From assembly GCA_003524085.1 (NCBI GenBank), contig DOEC01000010.1:1-23240 (forward strand): a stretch of DNA of 23,240 nucleotides, in the 5' to 3' direction. This DNA comes from Bacillota bacterium. Lineage in GTDB: Bacteria; Bacillota_I; Bacilli_A; RF39; UBA660. The position numbers and the translations under genes are program-made. The notes below the pieces were generated by a model that was given only the letters and a program-made list of their open reading frames with translations, did no database searches and had not been told where the DNA came from. Shown here piece by piece: positions 5,527 through 13,456 of this stretch (position 1 is its first letter; each line of letters begins with the position of its first letter).

Positions 5527-6237
5527 TTAGTCAATTTTTAAAGATGTTTCTAATGCAAGTTTAATCATACTATTAAAGCTTGTTTCTCTTTCTTCACTAG
5601 TAAGAGATGCACCTGTAATAAATGAGTCACTTATAGTAAGCAAGCAAGTTGCCATTTTGTTTAGGTGTTCACTATTTGTAAATAAACTAAATGACTCCAT
5701 TTCAACACATTTGCAGTTGTGCTCTTTTACTATATTATCAATGCTAAAGCCTTCAGTATAAAAAGCTTCTGTTGAGTGTACTCTTCCACTTTTTAAGTTT
5801 ATATTTAATTCTTTACATGTTTCTAGTACTAAATCATTTAAATGAGTATTAGATACTACAATACTTTTATTATCTTTTATAAAGTCTTTTCTATAACTAC
5901 TTGTAGAATAAGACTCATCTACTAAAAATAAGTCATTAACACTTAAATCTTTCACGTAACTACCTGCACTACCTATTCTTATGATAGCTTTAACATCATA
6001 AAACTTAAATAGTTCATAACTATAAATACCCATAGAAGGAATACCCATACCGCTTGAAAATACAGTTACTTTTTTTCCTTTGTAAAAGCCAGTGTATGCA
6101 GTTTCCTTTCTAACATCATTAACAAGTACTGGGTTATCTAGAAAATTCTTTGCAATATATTCTACTCTCTTAGGGTCTCCTGGCATGATAACAACACGTG
6201 CAATACTTTCTTTTTCACTACTTATATGTGGTGTCAT
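5527..6237 (-). CDS. deoD: Purine-nucleoside phosphorylase, DeoD type
   Basis: Cleaves purine (deoxy)ribonucleosides with phosphate to free base and (deoxy)ribose-1-phosphate (EC 2.4.2.1) in purine salvage; the family is hexameric and cytoplasmic. The 236-aa length fits (E. coli 239). It begins MTPHI as in the family. Phosphate-site Arg residues are in MPGDPKRVEYIA and IIRIGSAGS. The nucleoside-site VEMES is present, as is the catalytic Asp in LTISDSFITG, followed by SEERETSFNSMIKLALET. The ATG at 6235-6237 overlaps the ftsK stop (ATGA), so translation is coupled. A T-rich terminator follows the stop. There are no other nucleoside genes beside it, so its place behind ftsK is odd but may be only read-through organisation. 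Confidence 0.95.
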   Translation of the reverse strand: MTPHISSEKESIARVVIMPGDPKRVEYIAKNFLDNPVLVNDVRKETAYTGFYKGKKVTVFSSGMGIPSMGIYSYELFKFYDVKAIIRIGSAGSYVKDLSVNDLFLVDESYSTSSYRKDFIKDNKSIVVSNTHLNDLVLETCKELNINLKSGRVHSTEAFYTEGFSIDNIVKEHNCKCVEMESFSLFTNSEHLNKMATCLLTISDSFITGASLTSEERETSFNSMIKLALETSLKID

Positions 6238-8435
6238 TCTTCTTCACTTCCTGTTTCTTCTTTATTCATTTTGAATAGTACTTCTCTTGGTTTACTACCG
6301 TTTTGTGGTCCAATTATACCTCTTTCTTCTAATAAATCTATTATTCTAGCCGCACGGTTATAACCCAAACGATATTTTCTTTGTATAAGACTAGCACTTA
6401 TTTTACCAGTTCTTACTGCAAACTCAACTACCTCATTATATAATGGATCATCTTCATCCATCTTACTTGTACTTTCAAGTTCTTTTTGCTCTTCTTGTGG
6501 ACTTTTATCTAAGTTGGTCATCTTTTCATCATAAACAGGTGTTCCACTTCTTTTTACAAATTCTACAACTCTATTTATTTCTTCATCACTTACAAATGAA
6601 CCTTGAATTCTTATTGGACTAGGTTCTCCAGGTGGTAAAAATAGCATATCACCTTTACCAAGAAGTTTTTCTGCTCCACCCATATCAAGTATAGTTCTAG
6701 AGTCAACGTTACTTGATACCATAAAGCTTATTCTTGTAGGAATGTTTGACTTAATAAGTCCTGTTATTACATCAGTGCTAGGTCTTTGTGTTGCAACAAT
6801 TAAGTGTATACCTGCAGCACGAGCAAGTTGTGTAATTCTCATTATACTTTCTTCAACTTCTTTACTAGCTACCATCATTAGGTCTGCTAACTCATCAATT
6901 ATTACCAAAATAAATGGGAGTTTCTCTAGTTCTGGTTTTCTTGATTTATTTTTTTCTACATATTCATTATAACTAGCAATATTTCTTGTTCCAGTATTTG
7001 CAAACATTTCATATCTTTCTTCCATTATTAAGCAAACCTTTTGTAAAGCTACTGCTGCTTTTTTAGGGTCAGTTACTACTGGACGCATTAAGTGTGGAAC
7101 TCCCTCGTAACAGTTAAGTTCTACTTTTTTAGGGTCAACTAAAATCATTTTTACTTCATCAGGTTTTGCACGCATTAAAATTGATGTTATTATATTATTT
7201 ATACAAACTGATTTACCACTACCAGTAGAACCAGCAATTAACATGTGTGGAGCTTTGTTAATCTCAAAATATTGAATATTACCCATTATATCTAGTCCTA
7301 GAGGCGCTAAAAGTTTTGATGAATCTAACTTTTTAGGTATACCAGCTAATATATCTTTCATTTTAACTTCACTAGTTTTAGGGTTAGGTATTTCTATTCC
7401 TATTGTGCTCTTTCCTGGAATAGGTGCTTGTATTCTTACATCCTTTGCAGCAAGTGCTAATGCAATTTCTCTATTTATACTAAGTATCTTATTTACTTTA
7501 GTACCTGCTTTTATTTCTATTTCATATTGTGTTACAGTAGGACCTACGTGTACTTCTTTAACTCTACCCATAATTCCAAAGTCATTAAATACCTGTTCAA
7601 GTATCTTATTATTTCTAGTAATAAATTCAGTTGAGTCTACTTTACCCCTATTTTTACTACCAACTAAAAGATCTAGTGGTGGTAAAACATAAGGCTCATC
7701 ATTCTTAATTTCTTTTTCTTCATAAGCTACTTCTTCTAAATGTGTCATTTGTGGTTTTTGTATAGGAAGTTCATTTATATTAGTAATTACTACTTTATTA
7801 TTTTCCATACTCTCTTTATTATCTAGTTCATTTTCTCCTTCTTTTGCCATTTCTTCAATAGACTTAGGTTTCTTCTTAAATGGCTTTGTTAAAAATGCAA
7901 ACACATCACTTAAAGTAATATCAAATAGCATGATTATACCAAAAACAGTAAATACAGCACACACTATAAATGTACCAGTAATATCAAATAAACTAACGAA
8001 TGCTGTAGTGAGTAAGGCGCCTATAATTCCTCCACCTGTAAAACTAACCATGTTAAAATTATCAAATGTTGCCACCACATTATTAACAGTAGTTTCTATT
8101 ATCTTAGCTCCACTTAAGTCATTTTCTTTTATATATTTAATATGAGCTAGAATTAGAAGAGTTATTACTAAAATGTATACACCAAGTAGTCTACTAGACA
8201 TATACGTTGGACTTTTTCTCTTAATTAATATGATAAGTCCTACTAAAAGGCACATCAAAAGAAAAAGTACGTACCATGTTCCAAATAAGAACACGGCAAA
8301 ACTTCTAATTAATCTTCCTATTGGGCCAAATCTACCCACGCCTAATATACCTATTAAAATTAAACCTAATCCCTCAAGTTCTTTTGTATAAGGAAATTCA
8401 GTTTTTACTTCATTTGATACTTTCTTCTTTGCCAT
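6234..8435 (-). CDS. ftsK: DNA translocase FtsK/SpoIIIE
   Basis: A membrane-bound, ATP-driven double-stranded DNA pump that clears chromosome from the closing septum and, in spore formers, can load the forespore. From the ATG at 8433-8435 (GGGAG eight bases upstream) it is 733 aa; a GTG at 8444 is less well placed. About four membrane helices occupy residues 20-180, followed by a rather short charged linker (~190-250). The motor follows: GPTVTQYEI region, Walker A GSTGSGKS (about 402-409), ILVDPKKVEL, and Walker B FILVIIDELADLM, then ATQRPSTDVITGLIKSNIPT. The C-terminal ~65 residues are the winged-helix gamma domain (DPLYNEVVEFAVRTGKISAS, then RAARIIDLLEERGIIGP), which reads the orienting sequences. 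FtsK and SpoIIIE cannot be told apart from sequence alone. It lies 12 bases after ezrA and overlaps deoD. Confidence 0.97.
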   Translation of the reverse strand: MAKKKVSNEVKTEFPYTKELEGLGLILIGILGVGRFGPIGRLIRSFAVFLFGTWYVLFLLMCLLVGLIILIKRKSPTYMSSRLLGVYILVITLLILAHIKYIKENDLSGAKIIETTVNNVVATFDNFNMVSFTGGGIIGALLTTAFVSLFDITGTFIVCAVFTVFGIIMLFDITLSDVFAFLTKPFKKKPKSIEEMAKEGENELDNKESMENNKVVITNINELPIQKPQMTHLEEVAYEEKEIKNDEPYVLPPLDLLVGSKNRGKVDSTEFITRNNKILEQVFNDFGIMGRVKEVHVGPTVTQYEIEIKAGTKVNKILSINREIALALAAKDVRIQAPIPGKSTIGIEIPNPKTSEVKMKDILAGIPKKLDSSKLLAPLGLDIMGNIQYFEINKAPHMLIAGSTGSGKSVCINNIITSILMRAKPDEVKMILVDPKKVELNCYEGVPHLMRPVVTDPKKAAVALQKVCLIMEERYEMFANTGTRNIASYNEYVEKNKSRKPELEKLPFILVIIDELADLMMVASKEVEESIMRITQLARAAGIHLIVATQRPSTDVITGLIKSNIPTRISFMVSSNVDSRTILDMGGAEKLLGKGDMLFLPPGEPSPIRIQGSFVSDEEINRVVEFVKRSGTPVYDEKMTNLDKSPQEEQKELESTSKMDEDDPLYNEVVEFAVRTGKISASLIQRKYRLGYNRAARIIDLLEERGIIGPQNGSKPREVLFKMNKEETGSEEE

Positions 8436-8447
8436 AACTACCACTCC

Positions 8448-10166
8448 CTAACTTTCAAAAGCACTTATTAATTTTTTATGAATACCTGGTTCAATTCTAT
8501 TAAGTGCATTTAATGTCATTTCTAAACTCTTCTTATAATCCCCATTTAAAAATTCTTTTTCTGATTTTTCTAAGGTCATATCCATTTCTTTATAGCTACT
8601 TCTATATCTATTTGCATACACTATTGCCATCTCTGCAAGACCTGCTGTTTTTGTTAACTCACTACTTAACGTATAAAGTTTAAGTACTAAGTCTCTACCA
8701 GTATCAACCCTAGTATTTAAGTCACTTATTACAATTGGTTTTTTATCTAACTCAGTTATTATCTCATTTATTCCTTCTTTAGCTTCAGATAACTCTACAA
8801 AATAATTTTTAGGTAAAACTGGAATTTTATAACTTTTTATCTTTGCTTTAGCATCTTTTAATATAGTTCTTATTTCAGTAAGTTGTTCACGAGCGCGATA
8901 CTCGTCTTCTTTTAAACTTCCTAAACTCTTAATTGTGCTTTCTAATTTATCTTCTGTTTTAGCAATTCTTACACTTATTAGTTCACAATCATTACTTAGT
9001 CTACTATAAGGTATAGTTTTTGTTAAAGTTCTATCATTAATTTGTTTAAATGAATCTTTTTCGCTAGTAATTTCTTTACTTATAACATCAAGTGTATTTA
9101 ATTCTTCATTTGTAAGAGCATAAGTTTCTTTTAAAACACTTACTTCTTCATAGATATTTTTTATAACAGAAGATAACCTATTTAGTTTATTTTGGATACT
9201 ATTCATATATTCTTCATATTCTTTTTTTGCATGTCTTTCTTTATCAAAGTCTCCAAATAAACTCTCAAAATAATCTAGTATTGTCTTAAGTTCAAATATG
9301 CTATCACTTAAATTAAGCATTTTTAATCTATCAAATATATCGTTAATCTTCTTTTCGCTTTCTTCAATGTTATAGTCTAGATTAATGTATTCAATATTAT
9401 ATCCATCTTTCTTCATTTTATTTGCTGTAGCTTTAATATCATTTATCTTTTTAGGTATGACCATTTTTCCTAGAAGAATTACTGTAGGAGTTTCGTCTAT
9501 TACTATCTTGATATTCCTAATTAGGTCATCTAAAGCGTGTACTATTTTTCCTACTTCTTCATAGTTATTTTGTTCCATTACAATTTCAAAAGCACTCAAA
9601 AGCTTATTGATGTTTTCAAATTGAAGGTCAATTCTAGTTTCCATTCCTTTGTAGTCATTAATGTTTGATGTGTATTTATTTACTACTTCTCTATAGATAC
9701 TCTTTAGTTTAGTAACTGCATTTCTGTTTCTTTCTTCACTCAAAGTTACTTCTTTAACGTCTTCTAAAAGTAATTCCATATCTGTTTTAACATAGTAAAT
9801 ATCAATTTCTGTTTTAGCTAGTTCATAGCCAGCTTCTTTATACTTTTTATTTTCTATTAATTCTTCACACGTTAAAAGACTATCTGTAAGTCTAGGAATA
9901 TCTTCTTTTTCAATAGTGTTATACCTTTTTTCCCATTTCTTATACATATTCTCTAGAGTTTCACTATTAATTAAAGCTTTAACTTTTTCCATTTCAGTTA
10001 AAATACCACTAGATATAATTAAATTTTTAAGTGTCTCTAACCTAGTTAACTCACTTTCTAATTTCTTTTTATTACTCTTTTCCATTAAATATATAGTAAC
10101 AATTATTAAGATAAAACCTAATAAGTATATAGATATTGCAATTAAAATAGCCATGTTATTACTCAT
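8448..10166 (-). CDS. ezrA: Septation ring formation regulator EzrA
   Basis: EzrA is a membrane-anchored regulator that binds FtsZ and limits or positions Z rings in Bacillota. The 572-aa product is close to the family size (B. subtilis 562). A single N-terminal membrane helix (about 6-27, ILIAISIYLLGFILIIVTIY) with the N-terminus outside is followed by long coiled-coil, spectrin-like repeats to the end. It closes with the typical EMAIVYANRYRSSYKEMD, then EFLNGDYKKSLEMTLNALNR and IEPGIHKK. The ATG at 10164-10166 has AGGTG upstream. It heads an operon with ftsK (12-base gap) and deoD, so ring control and DNA clearing are co-expressed. A terminator of the preceding gene separates it from 10243-10722. 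Confidence 0.92.
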   Translation of the reverse strand: MSNNMAILIAISIYLLGFILIIVTIYLMEKSNKKKLESELTRLETLKNLIISSGILTEMEKVKALINSETLENMYKKWEKRYNTIEKEDIPRLTDSLLTCEELIENKKYKEAGYELAKTEIDIYYVKTDMELLLEDVKEVTLSEERNRNAVTKLKSIYREVVNKYTSNINDYKGMETRIDLQFENINKLLSAFEIVMEQNNYEEVGKIVHALDDLIRNIKIVIDETPTVILLGKMVIPKKINDIKATANKMKKDGYNIEYINLDYNIEESEKKINDIFDRLKMLNLSDSIFELKTILDYFESLFGDFDKERHAKKEYEEYMNSIQNKLNRLSSVIKNIYEEVSVLKETYALTNEELNTLDVISKEITSEKDSFKQINDRTLTKTIPYSRLSNDCELISVRIAKTEDKLESTIKSLGSLKEDEYRAREQLTEIRTILKDAKAKIKSYKIPVLPKNYFVELSEAKEGINEIITELDKKPIVISDLNTRVDTGRDLVLKLYTLSSELTKTAGLAEMAIVYANRYRSSYKEMDMTLEKSEKEFLNGDYKKSLEMTLNALNRIEPGIHKKLISAFES

Positions 10167-10190
10167 GTTTACACCTACTCTCTATATACT

Positions 10191-10199
10191 ATTTTATCA
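10191..10199 (-). promoter_or_regulatory. Probable extended -10 promoter for ezrA
   Basis: Minus strand TGA-TAAAAT (TG at 10198-10199, TAAAAT at 10191-10196), about 25 bases before the ezrA start. No good -35 is seen. A promoter is needed here because a terminator lies immediately upstream. Confidence 0.4.
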
Positions 10200-10229
10200 C
10201 AAAGAAGTGAATTCTAAAAGTATAAAATG

Positions 10230-10260
10230 AAAAAAGTTACTACTATTTTATGAGTAACTT
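10230..10260 (-). terminator. Rho-independent terminator overlapping the end of the 159-aa gene
   Basis: Minus strand AAGTTACT, 11-base loop, AGTAACTT with a further T run. The 5' arm is formed by the last codons (KLLIK-stop) of the gene. Confidence 0.85.
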
Positions 10261-10722
10261 AATATTTTCTAACTTTTCATCAATTATATAGTCTTTTCTA
10301 AAAGCTTCTTCTACTGCATATACATAGTTATCAAGTATGTCAAGTCTATCTAATTTTCTAAAGAAATTTATTAGTTCAGTATAATTACAAGTATTATTTT
10401 TATTAACTTTAAACCTAATCATATCATAGTCATTAATGCTTCTTCCACATACTATAGTTTTACCCTCAGTAGTCTTTTCCCATTTTAAACTACTTATATC
10501 AAGGTTAGTATCAGTGACAAACTCTTTAGCATCTGTAAGTTTAAACTTAAATAAAAAGTCTTCAACAAATATTACTTGTGCTTCTTTAGGTAAACCATAA
10601 CTATCAAATATTTCACATAAGCACTTTTTTGAAGCAAATTTGCTATTATATACATCACTTATAAAATCGTAACCTTTTGTAACATTTTTAGCGTCTACTA
10701 TATAAAATTTTCTGTTTTTCAT
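10243..10722 (-). CDS. Hypothetical 159-aa cytoplasmic protein
   Basis: I do not recognise this family. The ATG at 10720-10722 has GAGAGGAAAAAA upstream and the gene is bounded by a promoter-like extended -10 and a clear terminator, so it is a real single-gene unit. The protein is mixed alpha/beta and soluble, with no signal peptide, membrane segment or metal motif. It begins MKNRKFYIVDAKNVTKGYDF and has two Cys in KKCLCEIF. A central segment SLKWEKTTEGKTIVCGRSIN looks like a beta hairpin, and a helical C-terminus runs LINFFRKLDRLDILDNYVYA. The compact size and housekeeping surroundings (divergent to rpsD, upstream of ezrA) suggest a lineage-conserved gene. No function can be assigned. Confidence 0.75.
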   Translation of the reverse strand: MKNRKFYIVDAKNVTKGYDFISDVYNSKFASKKCLCEIFDSYGLPKEAQVIFVEDFLFKFKLTDAKEFVTDTNLDISSLKWEKTTEGKTIVCGRSINDYDMIRFKVNKNNTCNYTELINFFRKLDRLDILDNYVYAVEEAFRKDYIIDEKLENIKLLIK

Positions 10723-10747
10723 TGTATTTTTTCCTCTCGTAACATAT

Positions 10748-10756
10748 ATAATAGCA
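10748..10756 (-). promoter_or_regulatory. Probable extended -10 promoter for the 159-aa gene
   Basis: Minus strand TGC-TATTAT (TATTAT at 10748-10753), 26 bases before the start codon. The -35 is weak. Confidence 0.4.
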
Positions 10757-10784
10757 TGTTTTTTAAGAAAAATAAAGAAAAACC

Positions 10785-10813
10785 TTGAAATTCACACTGT
10801 TTTTTAGTATAAT
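10785..10813 (+). promoter_or_regulatory. SigA promoter of rpsD
   Basis: TTGAAA (10785-10790), 17-bp spacer, TATAAT (10808-10813). It lies 160 bp before the rpsD start, leaving a long leader. Confidence 0.9.
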
Positions 10814-10819
10814 TTATCT

Positions 10820-10972
10820 CATGGAAGAAATGGCGACTTTATTAATTAAGTAACGCGTTTATTGAGTGAATTATACTAGTAGTTATAAGCCAATAATGAA
10901 AGTTCAAAGTAAACACCCTACTTATGAGAATAAAGACTATCTTTCAAATATTATGAAAGGAAGTGTAAGTAA
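10820..10972 (+). promoter_or_regulatory. Structured rpsD 5' leader, probable S4 autoregulatory RNA
   Basis: About 150 nt separate the promoter and the rpsD ATG. In Bacillus rpsD is known to be autoregulated through its leader. Here TGGC (from 10831) can close with GCCA (about 10889-10892). TGAAAG (10897-10902) can pair with CTTTCA (10941-10946), enclosing an inner AAGTA/TACTT hairpin. The same CTTTCA can instead pair with TGAAAG at 10954-10959, which overlaps the rpsD SD (AAAGGAAG). The two pairings exclude each other. The role is inferred; the complementarities are seen. Confidence 0.6.
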
Positions 10973-11572
10973 ATGGCAAGATATACAGGACCAGCTTTTA
11001 AGAAAAGTAGAAGACTTGGTTTCAGTACATTAGAAAGTGGTAAAGAACTTAGAAAAAGAACTAGTGCTCCTGGACAACATGGAACTAGTAGAAAAAAACT
11101 AAGTGAATATGGTATCCAACTTGCTGAAAAGCAAAAGGTAAGAATTATGTATGGTCTTACTGAAAAGCAATTCAAGAAAACATTTGAAGCTGCTGGTAAG
11201 AAAAAAGGTATGCATGGTACTAACCTATTAATTATGCTTGAAAGCAGACTTGATAATATCGTTTATCGTATGGGACTATCTAAAACTAGAAGAAGTGCTA
11301 GACAAATTGTTAATCATGGACATATTCTAGTTAATGGTAAATCTGTAGATATTCCTTCATATCAAGTTAAACCAGGTGACATTATTAGTGTTAAAGAAAG
11401 TTCTATGAACCATCCAGTTATCAACGAATGCTTAGAGTCAAAATTAAGTAATGTTAGTTTTGTTACATTTGATGCTAAGAAAAAAGAAGGAACTTATGTA
11501 AGATATCCTGAAAGAGAAGAACTTAATGCTGAAATTAATGAGTCACTTATCGTTGAATATTATAACAGATAG
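10973..11572 (+). CDS. rpsD: 30S ribosomal protein S4
   Basis: S4 is a primary 16S rRNA-binding protein that nucleates assembly of the 30S body and helps decoding fidelity; in bacilli it also represses its own synthesis. The 199 residues match the Bacillus-type protein from end to end: MARYTGPAFKKSRRLGFSTL, then RTSAPGQHG, KKLSEYGIQLAEKQKVRIMYG, and the S4 RNA-binding domain at about 92-155 (ESRLDNIVYRMGLSKTRRSA, then RQIVNHGHILVNGKSVDIPS). It ends INESLIVEYYNR. It is the zinc-free (C-minus) form, with no Cys in the N-terminal region. AAAGGAAG lies nine bases before the ATG. It is a single-gene unit, as in many bacilli, with its own promoter, leader and terminator. Confidence 0.99.
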   Translation: MARYTGPAFKKSRRLGFSTLESGKELRKRTSAPGQHGTSRKKLSEYGIQLAEKQKVRIMYGLTEKQFKKTFEAAGKKKGMHGTNLLIMLESRLDNIVYRMGLSKTRRSARQIVNHGHILVNGKSVDIPSYQVKPGDIISVKESSMNHPVINECLESKLSNVSFVTFDAKKKEGTYVRYPEREELNAEINESLIVEYYNR

Positions 11573-11576
11573 TAAA

Positions 11577-11603
11577 AGACTTCCAGTAATGGAGGTTTTT
11601 TTA
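11577..11603 (+). terminator. Terminator of rpsD
   Basis: ACTTCCA, loop GTAA, TGGAGGT followed by T7 (7 pairs, one of them T.G). It begins seven bases after the rpsD stop. Confidence 0.9.
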
Positions 11604-11610
11604 TATATTA

Positions 11611-11637
11611 AAATACTACCTTATCACGGTAGTATTT
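11611..11637 (-). terminator. Terminator of the anchored exported protein gene (perfect 10-bp stem)
   Basis: aaatactacc, 7-base loop, ggtagtattt. On the minus strand it follows the stop at 11639 directly and is followed by TTTTAATATATA. It can also back up rpsD termination from the other side. Confidence 0.8.
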
Positions 11638-11638
11638 A

Positions 11639-12133
11639 TTATTTTAGTACACAAGCACCTTGTTCTTGTTCCATTCCTGTTTTATCAGTCTTTTTAATAC
11701 TTACTATTTCTTTACTTTGACTAATTATATTTTTATTATTGTCATATCTTATTTCTGTGTGATATGTTATTTCATAACTTTTGTCTTTTTTAAAGTTTTT
11801 AGGAAATATATCTGTAGTTACTTTTTCAATAATTGGTCCTGTTTTAGATAAGTAAGTGTCTAAAACTATGTAATAGTTATTTTCATCAGTTGTTTTGTAG
11901 TTATAATAATCTTTAAACTCATAAGTTCTGGTATATGTGCATTCTTTATAAACTATATCTTCTGTAGTATTTTTATTATCTTCCTTATCCTTATTAGTTA
12001 AAGCTTCAACTTTATTTTTATAACTATTCACTTCACTTTGCAAATTAGATACTTCTTTTTTATTTAATATAGTTGTAGTAATAAGCACAACTAGTAAAAT
12101 TACAGATAATAAGTATGGTATTATTTTTTTCAT
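11639..12133 (-). CDS. Hypothetical membrane-anchored or secreted protein, 164 aa
   Basis: The ATG has AAAGGAGG upstream, a strong SD. The product begins MKKIIPYLLSVILLVVLITTTI, a positively charged start with one hydrophobic helix (about 5-23), so it is an uncleaved anchor or a signal peptide. No lipobox Cys is seen. A short coiled coil follows (VSNLQSEVNSYKNKVEALTN), then an Asn/Lys-rich linker, then a beta-rich extracytoplasmic domain with many Tyr (CTYTRTYEFKDYYNYKT). It ends GACVLK; Cys in CTYT and ACVLK could form a disulfide. The family is not recognised. It lies downstream of a membrane-spanning XRE regulator in the same direction, with a large palindrome between them, so it may be a regulated target or partner (inference). 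Confidence 0.7.
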   Translation of the reverse strand: MKKIIPYLLSVILLVVLITTTILNKKEVSNLQSEVNSYKNKVEALTNKDKEDNKNTTEDIVYKECTYTRTYEFKDYYNYKTTDENNYYIVLDTYLSKTGPIIEKVTTDIFPKNFKKDKSYEITYHTEIRYDNNKNIISQSKEIVSIKKTDKTGMEQEQGACVLK

Positions 12134-12149
12134 ATGCTTTACCTCCTTT

Positions 12150-12169
12150 CTTTTATACTAATATAAAAG
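12150..12169. repeat. Perfect 8-bp inverted repeat in the 5' region of the anchored protein gene
   Basis: cttttata, loop ctaa, tataaaag. It lies between the putative -10 and the SD, where an operator or 5' RNA hairpin would act. Confidence 0.6.
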
Positions 12170-12194
12170 TAACATAATAAAATATATATGTCAA
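12166..12194 (-). promoter_or_regulatory. Possible promoter for the anchored protein gene
   Basis: Minus strand TTGACA (12189-12194) is perfect. At 17 bp the -10 is only TACTTT (12166-12171), so it may be weak or activator-dependent. The 8-bp inverted repeat overlaps it. Confidence 0.4.
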
Positions 12195-12252
12195 TGAATA
12201 TTATTTTTAAAAAAACAAAATATTCCTTTTTATCCCCGATATTTATTATGTT

Positions 12253-12287
12253 GCAACCATTTGCAACAATTTGTTGCAAATGGTTGC
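12253..12287. repeat. Perfect 16-bp inverted repeat built of TTGCAA units
   Basis: gcaaccatttgcaaca, loop att, then the exact reverse complement. The left part is a 10-bp direct repeat (TTGCAACCAT, TTGCAACAAT), and TTGCAA is itself a palindrome, occurring three times. It begins four bases after the XRE gene stop. No U-tract follows on either strand, so it is not a standard terminator; a protein-binding site or a rho-dependent 3' end hairpin is possible. Confidence 0.85.
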
Positions 12288-12290
12288 TTA

Positions 12291-13412
12291 TTAAATTTCA
12301 TTTAAAATACTTACAAAATTATTAAATATTTCTTTAACATTTCCACACTTTCCAATGGTTTTTGTGCAAGTATCTGTTCTAATATCCATTAATAATGAGA
12401 GAATTTTCTTTTCATCGTCATATTTCTCATAAAGTAATACATCATTTTCTTCAAGATAAGAATAATATTCAGAAAGTTGTCCATCTTTTATTATCTCCAA
12501 ATATATACTTCCATCTAAAATCGCAACAAATATATCATGTGAAGACATTTTCTTTTCTAACACATAACCATCATACGACTTTATTAGTTTCGGCTTTAAC
12601 CCTTCTATTAATTTGTTATCATTTTCTTCTTGCTCATAATCATTGATTACAGGGACTGAGGATATCGTTTCAACTTTGGGATAAAAAAATTTATTATTTA
12701 TATAATCTTCTTTAAATTCTAAATCAATAATTTCAGTTTTACCATTATAAGTTATTTCAAGTTTAGTGTTTTTTAATATGTTTTCCAAATCTCTCATGTC
12801 AAAATGAACGTTATAACCATTAAAATCGTATAGTGTTATATTAAGTTCTTTACAATTTTCGCAAAAGAATATTGTATATATATATCCGCCAGTTCCAGTA
12901 TAGTATAGTTTCATTTTTTCTATACTATCTCTTATTTCGTCAGTTGTTTCTAAGTCCATTTTAAAATAGCTTTTTCCACTTGTAATTACAAATAAACCGT
13001 CGCTAGTAAAGAAGTTTTCAGTTTCTCCACTTATTTGATATACTTTCGTTTTACCATAATTATTTGTAAAGAAAATTGAAGAAATTACTAATAAAAGTAA
13101 TAGTAGACTTAAAAGCAAATATATTATAATTTTTTTCTTTTTATTTTTAACATTGTAAATATGAAAGTAATAATTGGTTATTGCTTCGCTTTCAGTTTTA
13201 GTTATATGTTCGCCTGTTAGTAGTTCATTTACATCAACATTAAATATTTCACTTAATTTTTGTAGATTAAAAGCATCTGGCAAAGTTTTTCCTACTTCCC
13301 ATTTACTTATTGCTTGACGACTTATGCATAGTTTTTTTGCTAATTCTTCTTGACTTATATTTTGTTCTTTTCTAAGTTGTGCAATAAATTTTCCTATCTT
13401 CTCTTGTTTCAC
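12291..13412 (-). CDS. XRE-family HTH regulator with a membrane anchor and extracytoplasmic domain
   Basis: The start is a GTG at 13410-13412 with AAAAGGAG eight bases upstream; no closer ATG has an SD. The 373-aa product begins with a Cro/C1-type helix-turn-helix (about 7-65): IGKFIAQLRKEQNISQEELA, then KKLCISRQAISKWEVGKTLP, then LQKLSEIFNVDVNELL. A basic stretch (NKKKKK) leads into one membrane helix (about 95-115, Leu-rich). The remaining ~255 residues should lie outside. They include two Cys pairs (FFCENCKE; TCTKTIGKC) and many acidic residues, with no recognised fold. Such one-component regulators could sense an envelope signal. It follows ftsZ after a hairpin with a T-run and has no obvious promoter of its own, so some read-through from ftsAZ is likely. 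A large palindrome lies just past its end. Confidence 0.85.
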   Translation of the reverse strand: MKQEKIGKFIAQLRKEQNISQEELAKKLCISRQAISKWEVGKTLPDAFNLQKLSEIFNVDVNELLTGEHITKTESEAITNYYFHIYNVKNKKKKIIIYLLLSLLLLLLVISSIFFTNNYGKTKVYQISGETENFFTSDGLFVITSGKSYFKMDLETTDEIRDSIEKMKLYYTGTGGYIYTIFFCENCKELNITLYDFNGYNVHFDMRDLENILKNTKLEITYNGKTEIIDLEFKEDYINNKFFYPKVETISSVPVINDYEQEENDNKLIEGLKPKLIKSYDGYVLEKKMSSHDIFVAILDGSIYLEIIKDGQLSEYYSYLEENDVLLYEKYDDEKKILSLLMDIRTDTCTKTIGKCGNVKEIFNNFVSILNEI

Positions 13413-13432
13413 TGAAATTTCTCCTTTTAAAT

Positions 13433-13456
13433 AAAAAGACTAGTTTTTAGCTAGCC
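13433..13456 (-). terminator. Terminator (possibly leaky) after ftsZ
   Basis: Minus strand GGCTAG, loop CTAAAAA, CTAGTC then TTTTTA. The ftsZ TAG overlaps its first base. Only about 20 bases follow before the next gene's GTG, with no visible promoter, so read-through probably feeds that gene. Confidence 0.7.

Noticed and set aside
5352..5534. 61-codon N-terminal extension of DUF1016 copy 3
   Set aside because: It covers the deoD terminator, is extremely AT-rich, lacks an SD and has no match in copies 1 and 2; the ATG at 5351 has its own SD.
10821..10853. Ten-codon upstream ORF (ATG GAA GAA ...) in the rpsD leader
   Set aside because: It begins at the expected transcription start with no SD, and the region is better explained as structured S4 leader.
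10951..11175. Minus-strand ORF inside rpsD
   Set aside because: It lies antisense to a clearly recognised S4 gene, has no SD and a low-complexity hydrophobic translation.
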